Shown piece by piece: positions 46,297 through 54,362 of a stretch of DNA of 64,000 nt. The notes under the pieces were generated by a model. That model searched no databases, was not told the DNA's origin, and saw only the letters and a program-made list of their open reading frames with translations. Where the stretch lies: assembly GCF_014873765.1 (NCBI RefSeq), contig NZ_JADBGG010000018.1, positions 1 through 64,000 on the forward strand, written 5' to 3'. The DNA comes from Desulfomicrobium macestii (GTDB lineage Bacteria; Desulfobacterota; Desulfovibrionia; Desulfovibrionales; Desulfomicrobiaceae). Position 1 is the stretch's first letter. Each line of letters begins with the position of its first letter. The position numbers and the translations under genes are program-made.

Positions 46297-47106
46297 CTAG
46301 AGCCGGGTCAGTCCTGCGGGAGCCGCCACGGCGGGAGTAAACGCTTCTTCGGTGGTCTTGCCGTCCCGGCCCACGATGGCCCGCACGCAAGGGATGTTCT
46401 TGCCGCTTCCGGTCAGGGCCTGGGCGACGATGCGCGAAAGTCCGGAGCAGCAGGGCACTTCCATCTCCAGGATGGTCACGGACTTGATTCTGTTCTGGGC
46501 AAAGACCTGCGTCAATTTCTCCACGTATTCCCCGGCGTTGTCGAATTTCGGGCAACCGAGCATGATGGTCCTCCCGGCCAGGAACCGAGCGTGGAAGTCC
46601 GGGGCCGCCACAGGGCAGCAGTCGCCAGCGATCAACAGGTCCGCGTCCTGCAGGAAGGGCGCGTGGGGCGGGATCAGACGAATCTGAACCGGCCAGTGGG
46701 TCAGGGCGGAGCCGACCTGTCCGGCGGGCACGTTGGCCTGCTCGCAGGGGCTCATCTGCATCATGCCGGCCGAAGGGCAGCCGCCGTGGCCGGGCGTGCG
46801 GGTCGAAACTTGGGCCGATGGGCAGCCACCATGTCCCGCTCCGTGAACCAGGGCCTCGACGCCGCCCACCTTGCGCACATGCTCCATGGCGGCTTCCTCG
46901 TCGAATTCGTCTGCTTCGCGCTCTATGATATGCAGCGCGTCCTCCGGGCAGTGCCCGATGCAGGCCCCAAGCCCGTCACAAAACATATCCCTTACGATCT
47001 TGGCCTTGCCGTCGATGATGGCCAAAGCGCCCTCGGCGCATCCAGTCACGCACTGGCCGCAGCCCGTGCATTTTTCTTCGTCTATCTCGATGATTTTTCT
47101 TTTCAT
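46297..47106 (-). CDS. 2[4Fe-4S] ferredoxin-like protein with Cys-rich linker
   Basis: Residues 1-65 of this 269-residue protein are a bacterial 2[4Fe-4S] ferredoxin (CTGCGQCVTGC near 13-23 and CDGLGACIGHCP near 43-54). The linker holds two copies of GHGGCPSA (about residues 91-115). The C-terminal half has further cysteines in AGDCCPV, MLGCPKFD and VPCCSGL, as in iron-sulfur proteins linked to hybrid-cluster protein systems. GGAGG precedes the ATG. An FNR/HcpR-like palindrome lies about 60 bases upstream. A role in redox or nitrosative stress is inferred. No other redox gene is adjacent. Confidence 0.82.
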   Translation of the reverse strand: MKRKIIEIDEEKCTGCGQCVTGCAEGALAIIDGKAKIVRDMFCDGLGACIGHCPEDALHIIEREADEFDEEAAMEHVRKVGGVEALVHGAGHGGCPSAQVSTRTPGHGGCPSAGMMQMSPCEQANVPAGQVGSALTHWPVQIRLIPPHAPFLQDADLLIAGDCCPVAAPDFHARFLAGRTIMLGCPKFDNAGEYVEKLTQVFAQNRIKSVTILEMEVPCCSGLSRIVAQALTGSGKNIPCVRAIVGRDGKTTEEAFTPAVAAPAGLTRL

Positions 47107-47164
47107 GTGTTCCTCCGCTGTTTGTTGCGTGAGTCCTGTCTATGGGTTTTGGGATATGCCCGCT

Positions 47165-47178
47165 TTGAGCCATGTCAA
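47165..47178. promoter_or_regulatory. FNR/HcpR-like binding site upstream of the ferredoxin gene
   Basis: TTGAGCCATGTCAA is TTGA-N6-TCAA, the half-site layout of CRP/FNR-family regulators. Extended to TTTGAGCCATGTCAAA it agrees at most positions with the Desulfovibrio HcpR motif as I recall it (TTTGACC-NN-GGTCAAA). It is about 60 bases before the ferredoxin ATG, a normal activator distance. Confidence 0.5.
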
Positions 47179-47194
47179 AAAAATGCAGGAAAAC

Positions 47195-47248
47195 GCATCT
47201 GGCGACCTCCGACGAGCTCTGGGTGGCCCATTCTCGGTCGCCAGATGC
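47195..47248. repeat. long inverted repeat in the gap upstream of the ferredoxin gene
   Basis: GCATCTGGCGACC (47195-47207) and GGTCGCCAGATGC (47236-47248) are a perfect 13-base inverted repeat with a 28-base loop. A second small hairpin, AGCATA-CCCGT-TATGCT, follows at 47252-47268. There is no T-run, so it is not a normal terminator. Confidence 0.6.
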
Positions 47249-47302
47249 TTGAGCATACCCGTTATGCTGTGGAAGAATTTGCAGAACTTGACGCACACAA
47301 CT

Positions 47303-47339
47303 AAAAAAAAGCCCGCTCGAACCTTTCGGTCCGGCGGGC
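47303..47339 (-). terminator. terminator after the 161-residue gene
   Basis: GCCCGC (47311-47316) pairs with GCGGGC (47334-47339), with an inner ACC-TTTC-GGT. On the minus strand eight T follow the stem. Confidence 0.82.
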
Positions 47340-47360
47340 ATTCTTGCGTTTAAGCCGGGA

Positions 47361-47846
47361 TCAATCTTCCAGCGAAATGGGTGGGGCTTTGGGGGTTGGT
47401 TGGGGTTTGGGGGCTGGTTTTGCCGGGGTCTTGCGGCTGATGCGTTCCTGCAGCTTCTGGGCTGCCAGCCTGGTCTCGTTCGGGGCCGCCAGGAAGAGCA
47501 TTTCGCCCTTGGGTGTGAACCAGTGCCAGCCTTCGGGTTTGGTGAGCAGGATGGCGCCTTTCTTTTCGAGGTATTCGAGGTCCTTGCCGGCTTCGGCAGC
47601 GTGCTGGAGCTGCTCCTGCAGGTTGTCCGTCTCAAGGACGATGGAGGCGGTGCGGAAGAGCTCGAAGGCGCCGTGGGAGATGTCCATGAGCAGACCCTGG
47701 TCCGGGGTCTTCTTGGTACCCAGGGCTTTTTCCAGTTCCAAGAGGTCTTTTTTCAGATCCTTGAGTTCCGCGATGGCCATGTCCCGGGCCATGTCCCCCT
47801 GTTCCTTGATGGTCTTGGCCAATTGATTCTGTAGCGCCTTGCTCAT
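47361..47846 (-). CDS. unknown helical protein with proline-rich tail
   Basis: This 161-residue soluble protein is not recognised. The first 45 residues are a charged helix (AKTIKEQGDMARDMAIAELK). The middle (about 55-130) reads as a compact domain with GWHWFTPKGEMLFLAAP. The last 25 residues are a lysine- and proline-rich tail. There is no signal peptide or membrane span. GAGGAAGGAGC precedes the ATG at 47846, and a terminator follows, so it is a well-formed gene. It lies 31 bases after the amino-acid transporter ATPase on the same strand and may share its transcript. Confidence 0.7.
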   Translation of the reverse strand: MSKALQNQLAKTIKEQGDMARDMAIAELKDLKKDLLELEKALGTKKTPDQGLLMDISHGAFELFRTASIVLETDNLQEQLQHAAEAGKDLEYLEKKGAILLTKPEGWHWFTPKGEMLFLAAPNETRLAAQKLQERISRKTPAKPAPKPQPTPKAPPISLED

Positions 47847-47877
47847 CTCGCTCCTTCCTCGGTTTGTCGTTGTCAGA

Positions 47878-48624
47878 TCAGAGAATTTGCCCCAAAAACT
47901 CCTTGGTTCGTTCCAGGGTGGGCGCGGTGAAGAAATGTTCGGGCGCGCCCTGTTCCAGAATTTCGCCTTTGTCCATGAAGAGGACCCGGTCCGCCACCTC
48001 ACGCGCGAAACCCATTTCGTGGGTGACCACGACCATGGTCATGCCTTCGCGGGCCAGGTTCTTCATGACGTCGAGAACCTCGCCGACCATTTCCGGATCG
48101 AGGGCGGAAGTGGGTTCGTCGAAAAGCATGATCTTTGGATCCATGGCCAGGGAGCGCGCGATGGCCACGCGTTGCTGCTGGCCGCCGGAAAGCTGCTCGG
48201 GCCGGGCCGCGAATTTTTCGGCGATGCCGACCTTTTCAAGGAGCGCCATGCCCTTGGCCTCGGCCTCTTTTTTGGAACGCCCGCGGACCGTCATCTGGGC
48301 CATGGTCAGGTTTTCCAGCACCGTCTTGTGCGGGAAGAGGTTGAAGGACTGGAAGACCATGCCCACCTCGGCGCGAATCGCGTTGATATCGCATTTGGGA
48401 TCGAGAATGTCCACGCCGTCGATGATGATGTGGCCGGTATCGGCGTATTCCAGCCGATTCAGGCAGCGCAGGAAGGTTGATTTGCCGGAGCCGGACGGTC
48501 CGATGATGACCACGACCTCGCCGTGCGCCACGGTGCAGGAGACGCGGTTCAAGGCCTGAAGGCGCTCCGGGGTGTAGAAGAACTTGTCGATGCTTTGTAC
48601 GTCGATGATGGGCTGCTTGTGCAT
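47878..48624 (-). CDS. polar amino-acid ABC transporter ATP-binding protein
   Basis: This 248-residue ATPase of the GlnQ/HisP class powers uptake of a polar amino acid. Walker A is GPSGSGKST (about 39-47), the signature is [14 protein letters not shown], Walker B is [15 protein letters not shown], and the switch His is in THEMGFA. It is 9 bases after the permease gene. With the permease and binding protein upstream it completes a three-part importer. The substrate is not set by this subunit. Confidence 0.93.
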   Translation of the reverse strand: MHKQPIIDVQSIDKFFYTPERLQALNRVSCTVAHGEVVVIIGPSGSGKSTFLRCLNRLEYADTGHIIIDGVDILDPKCDINAIRAEVGMVFQSFNLFPHKTVLENLTMAQMTVRGRSKKEAEAKGMALLEKVGIAEKFAARPEQLSGGQQQRVAIARSLAMDPKIMLFDEPTSALDPEMVGEVLDVMKNLAREGMTMVVVTHEMGFAREVADRVLFMDKGEILEQGAPEHFFTAPTLERTKEFLGQIL

Positions 48625-48633
48625 GAATATCCT

Positions 48634-49638
48634 CTAGATGGCCTTGCGTTCGAGATATTGCACGAACATGGACAGGGTAAAGGTCAGGACCAGGTACAGG
48701 ATGGCGCACACGATCCAGATTTCAAAGGGCTGCAGAGACGAGGACACCACCTCGCGGGAGGCCTTGGTCAGTTCGCGGATGGAGATGACGCCGAGCAGGG
48801 ACGAGTCCTTGACCAGGCTGATGAACTGTCCGGCCAGGGGCGGCAGTATGCGGCGAAAGGCCTGGGGCAGGATGACCTTGCGCATGGCCAGGGGGTAGGT
48901 CATTCCAAGAGAGCGCGCGGCCTCCATCTGGCCTCGGTGCACGGACTGGATGCCCGCGCGCACGATTTCTGCGGTGTAGGCGCCGGTGAAGATGGCCAGG
49001 GCCATGACGCCGAACCAGAGCGGAGGAATCTGGCCGATCCCGTATTGGGACAGCATGCTGTTGATGACCGTGCCGACCACGAAATACCAGAGAAAAATCT
49101 GCACCAGAAGCGGTGAACCGCGAATGAGCTCGATGTAGGCGATGGCTCCCCAGCGCAAGGCCGGGTTGTCGGAGATGCGGGCCAGGCCCGTGAAGAGGCC
49201 GAGCAGGATGCCGAAGACGATGGCCAGAGCGCTGACCTCAAGAGTCAGCAGCAACCCCTCGATCAGGATTCCGGGCTTGGTCTGGGTGTAGAATCCGATG
49301 TTGTCGCCCGCATAGACATAGTCGCCCTGGGCCAGCAGCAGCGAGGTGCCGGGCAGGGTGTGGCTTTCCTCTCCGTCGTCGCCTTGCACCGTAACAAGCA
49401 CGTTCTCGCCGGACTTGGTTATCGAGGTGATGGTGCCTTCCATTTCGGCGCGGATGTTCACCTTTTCGTCGTAGATGAAATACTGTGGCACGCGGTTCCA
49501 TCTCCACGTGTACTCCACTTTTTTCGTGGAGTAGTAGAGCAGGGCCATGGCGCCGCAGAGCCCTATCACGAAGGCGAAACTCCAGAACTGGTAATAAAAC
49601 TTGCTTTTGGGCCGATCGAGTCCGGTGTAGGTGGCCAT
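48634..49638 (-). CDS. amino-acid ABC transporter permease with extra periplasmic domain
   Basis: This 334-residue permease has the HisM/GlnP core from about residue 120, with IELIRGSPLLVQIFLWYF and the EAA loop EAARSLGMTYPLAMRKVILPQ. Unlike the usual 220-240 residue proteins, it has a first span at about 17-36 and then about 80 residues of hydrophilic, strand-rich sequence before the core. That insert (VNIRAEMEGTITSITKSGEN to AGDNIGFYTQT) resembles a small beta-barrel or lipoyl-like fold. It may contact the binding protein. It lies 9 bases before the ATPase gene. Confidence 0.87.
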   Translation of the reverse strand: MATYTGLDRPKSKFYYQFWSFAFVIGLCGAMALLYYSTKKVEYTWRWNRVPQYFIYDEKVNIRAEMEGTITSITKSGENVLVTVQGDDGEESHTLPGTSLLLAQGDYVYAGDNIGFYTQTKPGILIEGLLLTLEVSALAIVFGILLGLFTGLARISDNPALRWGAIAYIELIRGSPLLVQIFLWYFVVGTVINSMLSQYGIGQIPPLWFGVMALAIFTGAYTAEIVRAGIQSVHRGQMEAARSLGMTYPLAMRKVILPQAFRRILPPLAGQFISLVKDSSLLGVISIRELTKASREVVSSSLQPFEIWIVCAILYLVLTFTLSMFVQYLERKAI

Positions 49639-49671
49639 TATCCGTCCTAGTGATGCTTAAGTCATGAAAAC

Positions 49672-49701
49672 GAGGAATCCGGCGTGAAAGCCGGATCCCT
49701 C
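49672..49701 (-). terminator. attenuating hairpin between binding-protein and permease genes
   Basis: GAGGAATCCGGC pairs with GCCGGATCCCTC around GTGAAA with one mismatch, followed on the minus strand by GTTTTC. Such hairpins often raise binding-protein mRNA above permease mRNA. Confidence 0.7.
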
Positions 49702-49713
49702 AACATTGCTTGA

Positions 49714-50535
49714 TTACTGGATTTCCTTGAGCCACTCGGTGCCCTTGATCCATTTGTCGTAGATGCGGTCGAAGCGGCCGTCGGCCTTGATCTGGGTCAG
49801 GAAGTTGTCCAGCCAGTTCAGGAAATCGGGGTCGCCCTTCTTCACGCCGAAGCCCAGGGGCTCGTAGGTGAAGACCTTGTCCAGCAGGACGAGGTTGGCG
49901 CCGCCCTGCTGGGCCATGAAGACCGCGCAGAAGGGCAGGTCGTAGACAAAGGCGTCGGCCTGTCCGTTGACCACTTCCATGGCGCCGTCGGATTCCTTCT
50001 CAAAGCTCTTGTACTGGGCCTTGGGGATCATGCGCTTGGCGGCCTGCTCGCCGGTGGTGCCGATGCGGGAGGCGACGATGTATTTGGGATCGTTCAGGTC
50101 CTTGTAGGAGGTGATCTTGCCTTCGTGCTTCTTGGACAGCAGGATGGCCTGGCCGACAACGATGTACGGATCGGCGAAGTTGATCTGCAGGTTGCGTTCC
50201 TGGTTCACGGTCATGCCGCTGATGATGATATCGAACTTGTCGGCCATCAGCGCGGGGATGATGCCGTCATAGTCGGTGTTGACGATGGTCAGCTTGACGC
50301 CCATGGCCTTGGCCATTTCCTTGGCCATGTCGACGTCGAAGCCGACGATGTCGCCTTTCTTGTCCGTCATCTCGAAGGGCATGTAGCCGGCATCGAGACC
50401 GACACGCAGTTCGCCGCGCTTGAGAATCTGGTTCAGGGTGGATTTCTGGGCGAGTTCATGGTCCGCGGCCATGATCGGCATGGCCGCGAAGGCGACCAGG
50501 AGCAGGGCCAAAACAATCTTCGTCATAAAACGCAT
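49714..50535 (-). CDS. polar amino-acid ABC transporter substrate-binding protein
   Basis: This 273-residue periplasmic protein has a signal peptide (about 1-23, ending IMAAD) and a type 3 solute-binding domain. Family blocks are LRVGLDAGYMPFEM (about 43-56), GFDVDMAKEMAKAMG, DGIIPALMADKFDIIISGMT and the ligand-binding ASRIGTTGEQAAKR. The ATG at 50535 follows GAGGAGG at good spacing; the longer frame to 50679 is rejected. It lies upstream of the permease behind an attenuating hairpin. A polar amino acid is likely; the exact one is not readable. Confidence 0.92.
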   Translation of the reverse strand: MRFMTKIVLALLLVAFAAMPIMAADHELAQKSTLNQILKRGELRVGLDAGYMPFEMTDKKGDIVGFDVDMAKEMAKAMGVKLTIVNTDYDGIIPALMADKFDIIISGMTVNQERNLQINFADPYIVVGQAILLSKKHEGKITSYKDLNDPKYIVASRIGTTGEQAAKRMIPKAQYKSFEKESDGAMEVVNGQADAFVYDLPFCAVFMAQQGGANLVLLDKVFTYEPLGFGVKKGDPDFLNWLDNFLTQIKADGRFDRIYDKWIKGTEWLKEIQ

Positions 50536-50570
50536 AAAGCCTCCTCTTTGGTTACAAGGCTTGCCAGGGG

Positions 50571-50735
50571 TCAATATTTTCCCTCGGTCAGAACCTCTTT
50601 GATGTTCATCTTCACTTTGCAGTATTCGCAGGTGGGTATCTCCTCCTCGGGCAGGCAGATGATTTTGGTCTGCTTGCATTTGGGGCAGGCGACTTCGACG
50701 AATTCACGCTTGTACCGATTTTTGAACAGTTCCAT
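50571..50735 (-). CDS. small zinc-ribbon protein (54 residues)
   Basis: On the minus strand, ATG 50735 to TGA 50571 encodes 54 residues with two CxxC pairs: CPKC (residues 17-20) and CEYC (36-39). This is a classic zinc ribbon. GAGGGGG lies about 8 bases upstream. The protein is basic at the start (MELFKNRYKREFVEVA) and has no signal peptide. It sits 35 bases upstream of the amino-acid binding-protein gene and may share its promoter. The function is unknown; nucleic-acid or protein binding is the usual role of such ribbons. Confidence 0.78.
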   Translation of the reverse strand: MELFKNRYKREFVEVACPKCKQTKIICLPEEEIPTCEYCKVKMNIKEVLTEGKY

Positions 50736-50798
50736 TATATATCCCCCTCGCGTTGATTCCCCTACGCCGTGATGGCTGAAAACTCAAGAAACAGGGCT

Positions 50799-51557
50799 TT
50801 AGAGACGCAGTGACAGGCAGGTCAGGCCGCCGTCCATCTTGCGGTATTCGCTGGTGTCCAGTTCCACGATGGGCAGACTCAGGGATTCGAGCAGGACCCT
50901 GGTCCGGGGATAGCCCGTGGGCATGATCAGGGTGCCGTTCACGAGCAGGGTGTTGGCCGCGTACTCTTCGCCTTCGGGGCAGATGATCTGCCTGAAATTG
51001 GAGATGGCCGGATGCCCGGCGAAATCACGGGTGACCAGCATGGTGTTTTCGCCAACGAAATTAAGGCTGGATTTGAGGTGCAGGCCGGCTGCGACCTTGA
51101 TGATGCTGCTTTCGTAGCCGTGGCCTGCCAGAATGGCGGCCAGCTGCCTTGCGCCTTCCTCGTTGGTGCGATCGGAGACGCCGATGAAAAAGCGCTTTTC
51201 AACCTGCAGGATGTCACCGCCGTCGAGGGTGCCCGGATCTTCGATGCGGGCCAGGGGGCGGTGAGCGGACAGCGGGCCGATCGTGGACAGGATTTCATCG
51301 CGGCGGGAGGGCGCGCCGGGCCGGGAGATGACCGCGATCTCGCGGGTGACCACGGCCGTGTCCTCGACAAAGCAGGCGTCGGGAAAGCCGGGCGCGGCGG
51401 GCAGGACTTCTACGGTCAGCCCCAGGGATTCGAGGCAGCGCACGTATGCGCCGTGCTGCCGGAGCGCCAGCTCAAGGTCCGGAGCGGGCAGGGTGGAGGT
51501 GGTCAGACCTTTGGAGTAATCGGGGCCGGGAATGCGGGTGATGGCATGAGAGAACAT
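50799..51557 (-). CDS. dimethylargininase/arginine deiminase-family hydrolase
   Basis: This 252-residue protein matches dimethylarginine dimethylaminohydrolases. It opens with the substrate-lid region near RIPGPDYSKGLTTS and has PGFPDACFVEDTAVV (about 56-70), LDGGDILQ, the catalytic His in HLKSSLNFV (about 159-167) and the nucleophile Cys near the end in GGLTCLSLRL. Such enzymes release citrulline from methylated arginine or related compounds. AAGGAT precedes the ATG. It is just upstream of the small zinc-ribbon and amino-acid importer genes, hinting at a link to arginine-like substrates, which is inference. Confidence 0.85.
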   Translation of the reverse strand: MFSHAITRIPGPDYSKGLTTSTLPAPDLELALRQHGAYVRCLESLGLTVEVLPAAPGFPDACFVEDTAVVTREIAVISRPGAPSRRDEILSTIGPLSAHRPLARIEDPGTLDGGDILQVEKRFFIGVSDRTNEEGARQLAAILAGHGYESSIIKVAAGLHLKSSLNFVGENTMLVTRDFAGHPAISNFRQIICPEGEEYAANTLLVNGTLIMPTGYPRTRVLLESLSLPIVELDTSEYRKMDGGLTCLSLRL

Positions 51558-51625
51558 GGGATATCCTTATATGCTTGATGTTCGAAGCGGAAATCCCAAG
51601 CAAGAAAAATCTTCTTTGGCAAGTA

Positions 51626-52864
51626 TTATTGTCCGTTCAAAGTGCGGTTTTTTTGGGATAAAAGGTCCTCGATGGCTTCCGTTTCCCTGACCGCGGCCTC
51701 AGCTCGGAGGATGCTCGTGCTTCCGAATTTGTCCCGGATGCGGTCCATGGCCTGGTCCAGCTTTTGACTGCGCTTGCGGTTTGCATCGGGCATGAGCGGC
51801 AGTTCGGCCTGCACGAAGCGGAAATTGGAGACCCCGATGCCGATGAGTCGAACGGGCTGGGGGAGTTTTTCGGCCGCCAGGAGTTTGCGCGCGGCTTCGA
51901 GGATTTCCGTGGTGATGTCCGTGGGCCGGGTCAGGGTCCTGCTGCGCGTGATGGAAGAGAAATCCTTGAATTTGATCTTGAGGGTCACGGTCAGCCCTTT
52001 TTTTCCGAGCCCGCGCAGCTCCCGCCCGATGCGTTCCGCCTGGATGAGCAACCACCGCTCAAGCAGGGTCCGGTCCAGCGTGTCCCGCTCCAGCGTGTTC
52101 TCCGCGCTGCAGGACTTGGGGTCGTGCCCGGGAACCACCGGCGAATCATCGATGCCGCACGCCCTGTCGTGCAGAAACGCTCCGCGTTTGCCCATGGTCT
52201 CGCTCCAGTAGGCCCGGGGGCGGGCCAGCACGTGGGGAACCGTGGTCACGCCGATTCGGCGAAGCTCCTCCTGGAAGTGTTTTCCAACCCCGGGGATTTT
52301 GCCCAGCGGGAGCTCGTGCAGGAACGTGGGCACGTCGGCGGGGCGGATGCTTGTCAGGCCTCCTGGCTTGTCCCAGTCCGAAGCGATCTTGGCGAGAAAC
52401 TTGTTGGGGGCGATGCCCACGGAGCAGGTCAGATTGGTGTCGGACAGAATCTCTGCCTTCAGACGTCGGGCGAGGTTTTCCGGAGGTCCGAAGATTCGAA
52501 GCGTGCCACTTATATCCGCATATGCTTCGTCGACGGAGGCCTGCTCGACCACGGGACACAGCGCGCGCATGATGTTCATGATCTTGCCGGAGATTTCACG
52601 GTAGCGGGACATGCGGCCCGGCAGAAACACTGCGTGAGGGCAGAGTTTTTTGGCCTGTACGATGGGCATGGCGGATCTGATGCCGTATTTCCTGGCTTCG
52701 TATGACGCTGCCGAAGCCACTCCGCGCAGGGATTGTCCGATCACTACAGGTTGTCCCTGCAGCCTCGGATCGTCGGCCTGTTCCACGGAGGTGAAAAACG
52801 CGTCCATGTCCAAGTGCAAAATGACCCGTTTAAAGTCCGGGGCATCATTGAGAGGATCTTGCAT
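51626..52864 (-). CDS. dinB: DNA polymerase IV (DinB)
   Basis: DinB is a Y-family polymerase for translesion synthesis. The 412-residue chain has the catalytic start VILHLDMDAFFTSVEQ, SYEARKYGIRSAM, the second active site in SVDEAYADISG (about 114-124), the helix-hairpin-helix region KIPGVGKHFQEELRRIGV, and a little-finger domain. The ATG at 52864 is preferred; a TTG 12 codons earlier has no better site. I saw no LexA-type box in the 200 bases before it. Confidence 0.93.
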   Translation of the reverse strand: MQDPLNDAPDFKRVILHLDMDAFFTSVEQADDPRLQGQPVVIGQSLRGVASAASYEARKYGIRSAMPIVQAKKLCPHAVFLPGRMSRYREISGKIMNIMRALCPVVEQASVDEAYADISGTLRIFGPPENLARRLKAEILSDTNLTCSVGIAPNKFLAKIASDWDKPGGLTSIRPADVPTFLHELPLGKIPGVGKHFQEELRRIGVTTVPHVLARPRAYWSETMGKRGAFLHDRACGIDDSPVVPGHDPKSCSAENTLERDTLDRTLLERWLLIQAERIGRELRGLGKKGLTVTLKIKFKDFSSITRSRTLTRPTDITTEILEAARKLLAAEKLPQPVRLIGIGVSNFRFVQAELPLMPDANRKRSQKLDQAMDRIRDKFGSTSILRAEAAVRETEAIEDLLSQKNRTLNGQ

Positions 52865-52965
52865 ATTGTTGATTGTCGGCGCTGCCCAGTCCTGGGTCAA
52901 GTCGTATTTGTCGCGGTGCCGCCCTTTGCCGAAGGCGATTTTATATTTCTTTCATTTTTCTGTCT

Positions 52966-52994
52966 TTGACAATAAAATGTGATAGAGCTAAAGA
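52966..52994 (+). promoter_or_regulatory. promoter of the OmpA/von Willebrand gene
   Basis: A perfect -35, TTGACA (52966-52971), is followed at 17 bases by TAAAGA (52989-52994), with A/T-rich DNA upstream (52940-52965). The leader to the ATG is about 65 bases. Confidence 0.55.
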
Positions 52995-53066
52995 TAATGA
53001 GACACGTTTTTAGAGAATTGTCCCTTTTTCATCTGAGTAGCAATATCAACCCGAGGAGTAGGACGT

Positions 53067-54191
53067 ATGAAAGTTAAAAAATTGGTTCTTCTGGCACTGC
53101 TCGTGGCCATGTTTTCCGCCTCCGTGGCGGTGGCCGCCGAAAATTACGTGCGCAAGGTCGACAACTTCATAATCCTGGTGGACCGCTCCGGTTCCATGGA
53201 TGAAAAGTATGTAGGCACCAAGGACAAGAAAATCGTTCTGGCCAAGGCCCTGCTTGAGCGCATGAACGGCATGATTCCCGAGCTTGGTTACATGGGCGGC
53301 CTGAATACTGCCGCTCCGGTAGGTGAACTCCAGGGTATGGAAGCATATTCCAATGCCGGTTACGGTGCTTCCCTGGCCAAGGTTCCTACACTGATCGGTT
53401 CCAATCCCACCCCTCTTGGCCATGGACTCGCCGCTCTTGAGCCTGCCCTGCAGAGCGCCGTGGGCCGCAGTGCGGTTATCATTGTGTCGGACGGACGTGA
53501 GAATGTCGGCGAAGGCTCCTTGCAGGTTGCCGCCGCCTTGGCTGAAAAATACGGCGTGTGTTTCCACACCATCAGCTTTGCCGACACTGTCAACGGCAAC
53601 CAGGCCCTGCTTGATGCCATCACCGCTCTGAAGCCTTGCGGCGTTGGAGCTTCCGCTGCCCAGTTGGCCGATGACGCCGCTCTGAAGCAGTTCGTGCAGG
53701 ACGTGTTCTACGATACGGCCGCGGTTGACCCTTGCTCCCTTGACGACGACAACGACGGCGTGAACAACTGCATCGACAAGTGCCCCGACACCATCAAGGG
53801 TCTGGCTGTTGACGCCGATGGTTGCCCTGTTGCCGATATCGTGACCCTCAAGATCAACTTCGACTTCGACAAGTCCGACATCAAGCCCGAGTACTACCAG
53901 GAACTGGCTGATTTCGCCTCCTACATGAGACAGCAGCAGTCCTTCACTGTTGTTGAAATCGCCGGTCACACCGATTCCGTGGGTTCCGATGAATACAACC
54001 AGAAGTTGTCCGAGCGTCGCGCCAAGGCCGTTCGCGACTATATGGTCAATGAACTCGGCATGGACGACAAGCTGTTCTCCGCCGTAGGCTATGGCGAGAG
54101 CAAGCCCATTGCCAGCAATGACACCGACGCAGGCCGCGCCGAAAACCGTCGCATCCTCGCCGAACTGAAGGGCGTCTTCAAGAAGAAGTAG
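53067..54191 (+). CDS. OmpA-family protein with von Willebrand A domain
   Basis: This 374-residue exported protein has a signal peptide (about 1-23, ending AVAAEN). A von Willebrand A domain follows (about 30-220) with the metal-site motif DRSGSMD. A calcium-binding thrombospondin type 3 stretch comes next (DDDNDGVNNCIDKCPD, about 228-243). The C-terminal OmpA peptidoglycan-binding domain (about 255-370) has FDFDKSDIKPE, IAGHTDSVGSDEYN and AGRAENRR. No OmpA beta-barrel is present. Likely role: a wall-anchored, calcium- or metal-dependent binding protein in the periplasm. GAGGAG precedes the ATG, and codon choice looks biased as in abundant proteins. Confidence 0.9.
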   Translation: MKVKKLVLLALLVAMFSASVAVAAENYVRKVDNFIILVDRSGSMDEKYVGTKDKKIVLAKALLERMNGMIPELGYMGGLNTAAPVGELQGMEAYSNAGYGASLAKVPTLIGSNPTPLGHGLAALEPALQSAVGRSAVIIVSDGRENVGEGSLQVAAALAEKYGVCFHTISFADTVNGNQALLDAITALKPCGVGASAAQLADDAALKQFVQDVFYDTAAVDPCSLDDDNDGVNNCIDKCPDTIKGLAVDADGCPVADIVTLKINFDFDKSDIKPEYYQELADFASYMRQQQSFTVVEIAGHTDSVGSDEYNQKLSERRAKAVRDYMVNELGMDDKLFSAVGYGESKPIASNDTDAGRAENRRILAELKGVFKKK

Positions 54192-54215
54192 TCTTTCAGG
54201 ACGTTTGAAATCGTC

Positions 54216-54245
54216 AGAGGCGGTCCCTTGCGGGGGGCCGCCTTT
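54216..54245 (+). terminator. terminator after the OmpA/von Willebrand gene
   Basis: GGCGGTCCC pairs with GGGGGGCCGCC around TTGC with a small offset, followed by TTTT, about 25 bases after the stop codon. Confidence 0.85.
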
Positions 54246-54362
54246 TCTATTTGTCAGCGGCGCGAAAGGTGACTACGCAAGGCGTGTTGTGATGAGAGTG
54301 AGCATCTTTGGCTGGTTTGCGGATTTGAGCGCGGTCGATGACGGTCTAAATGGGAAGGTTGC

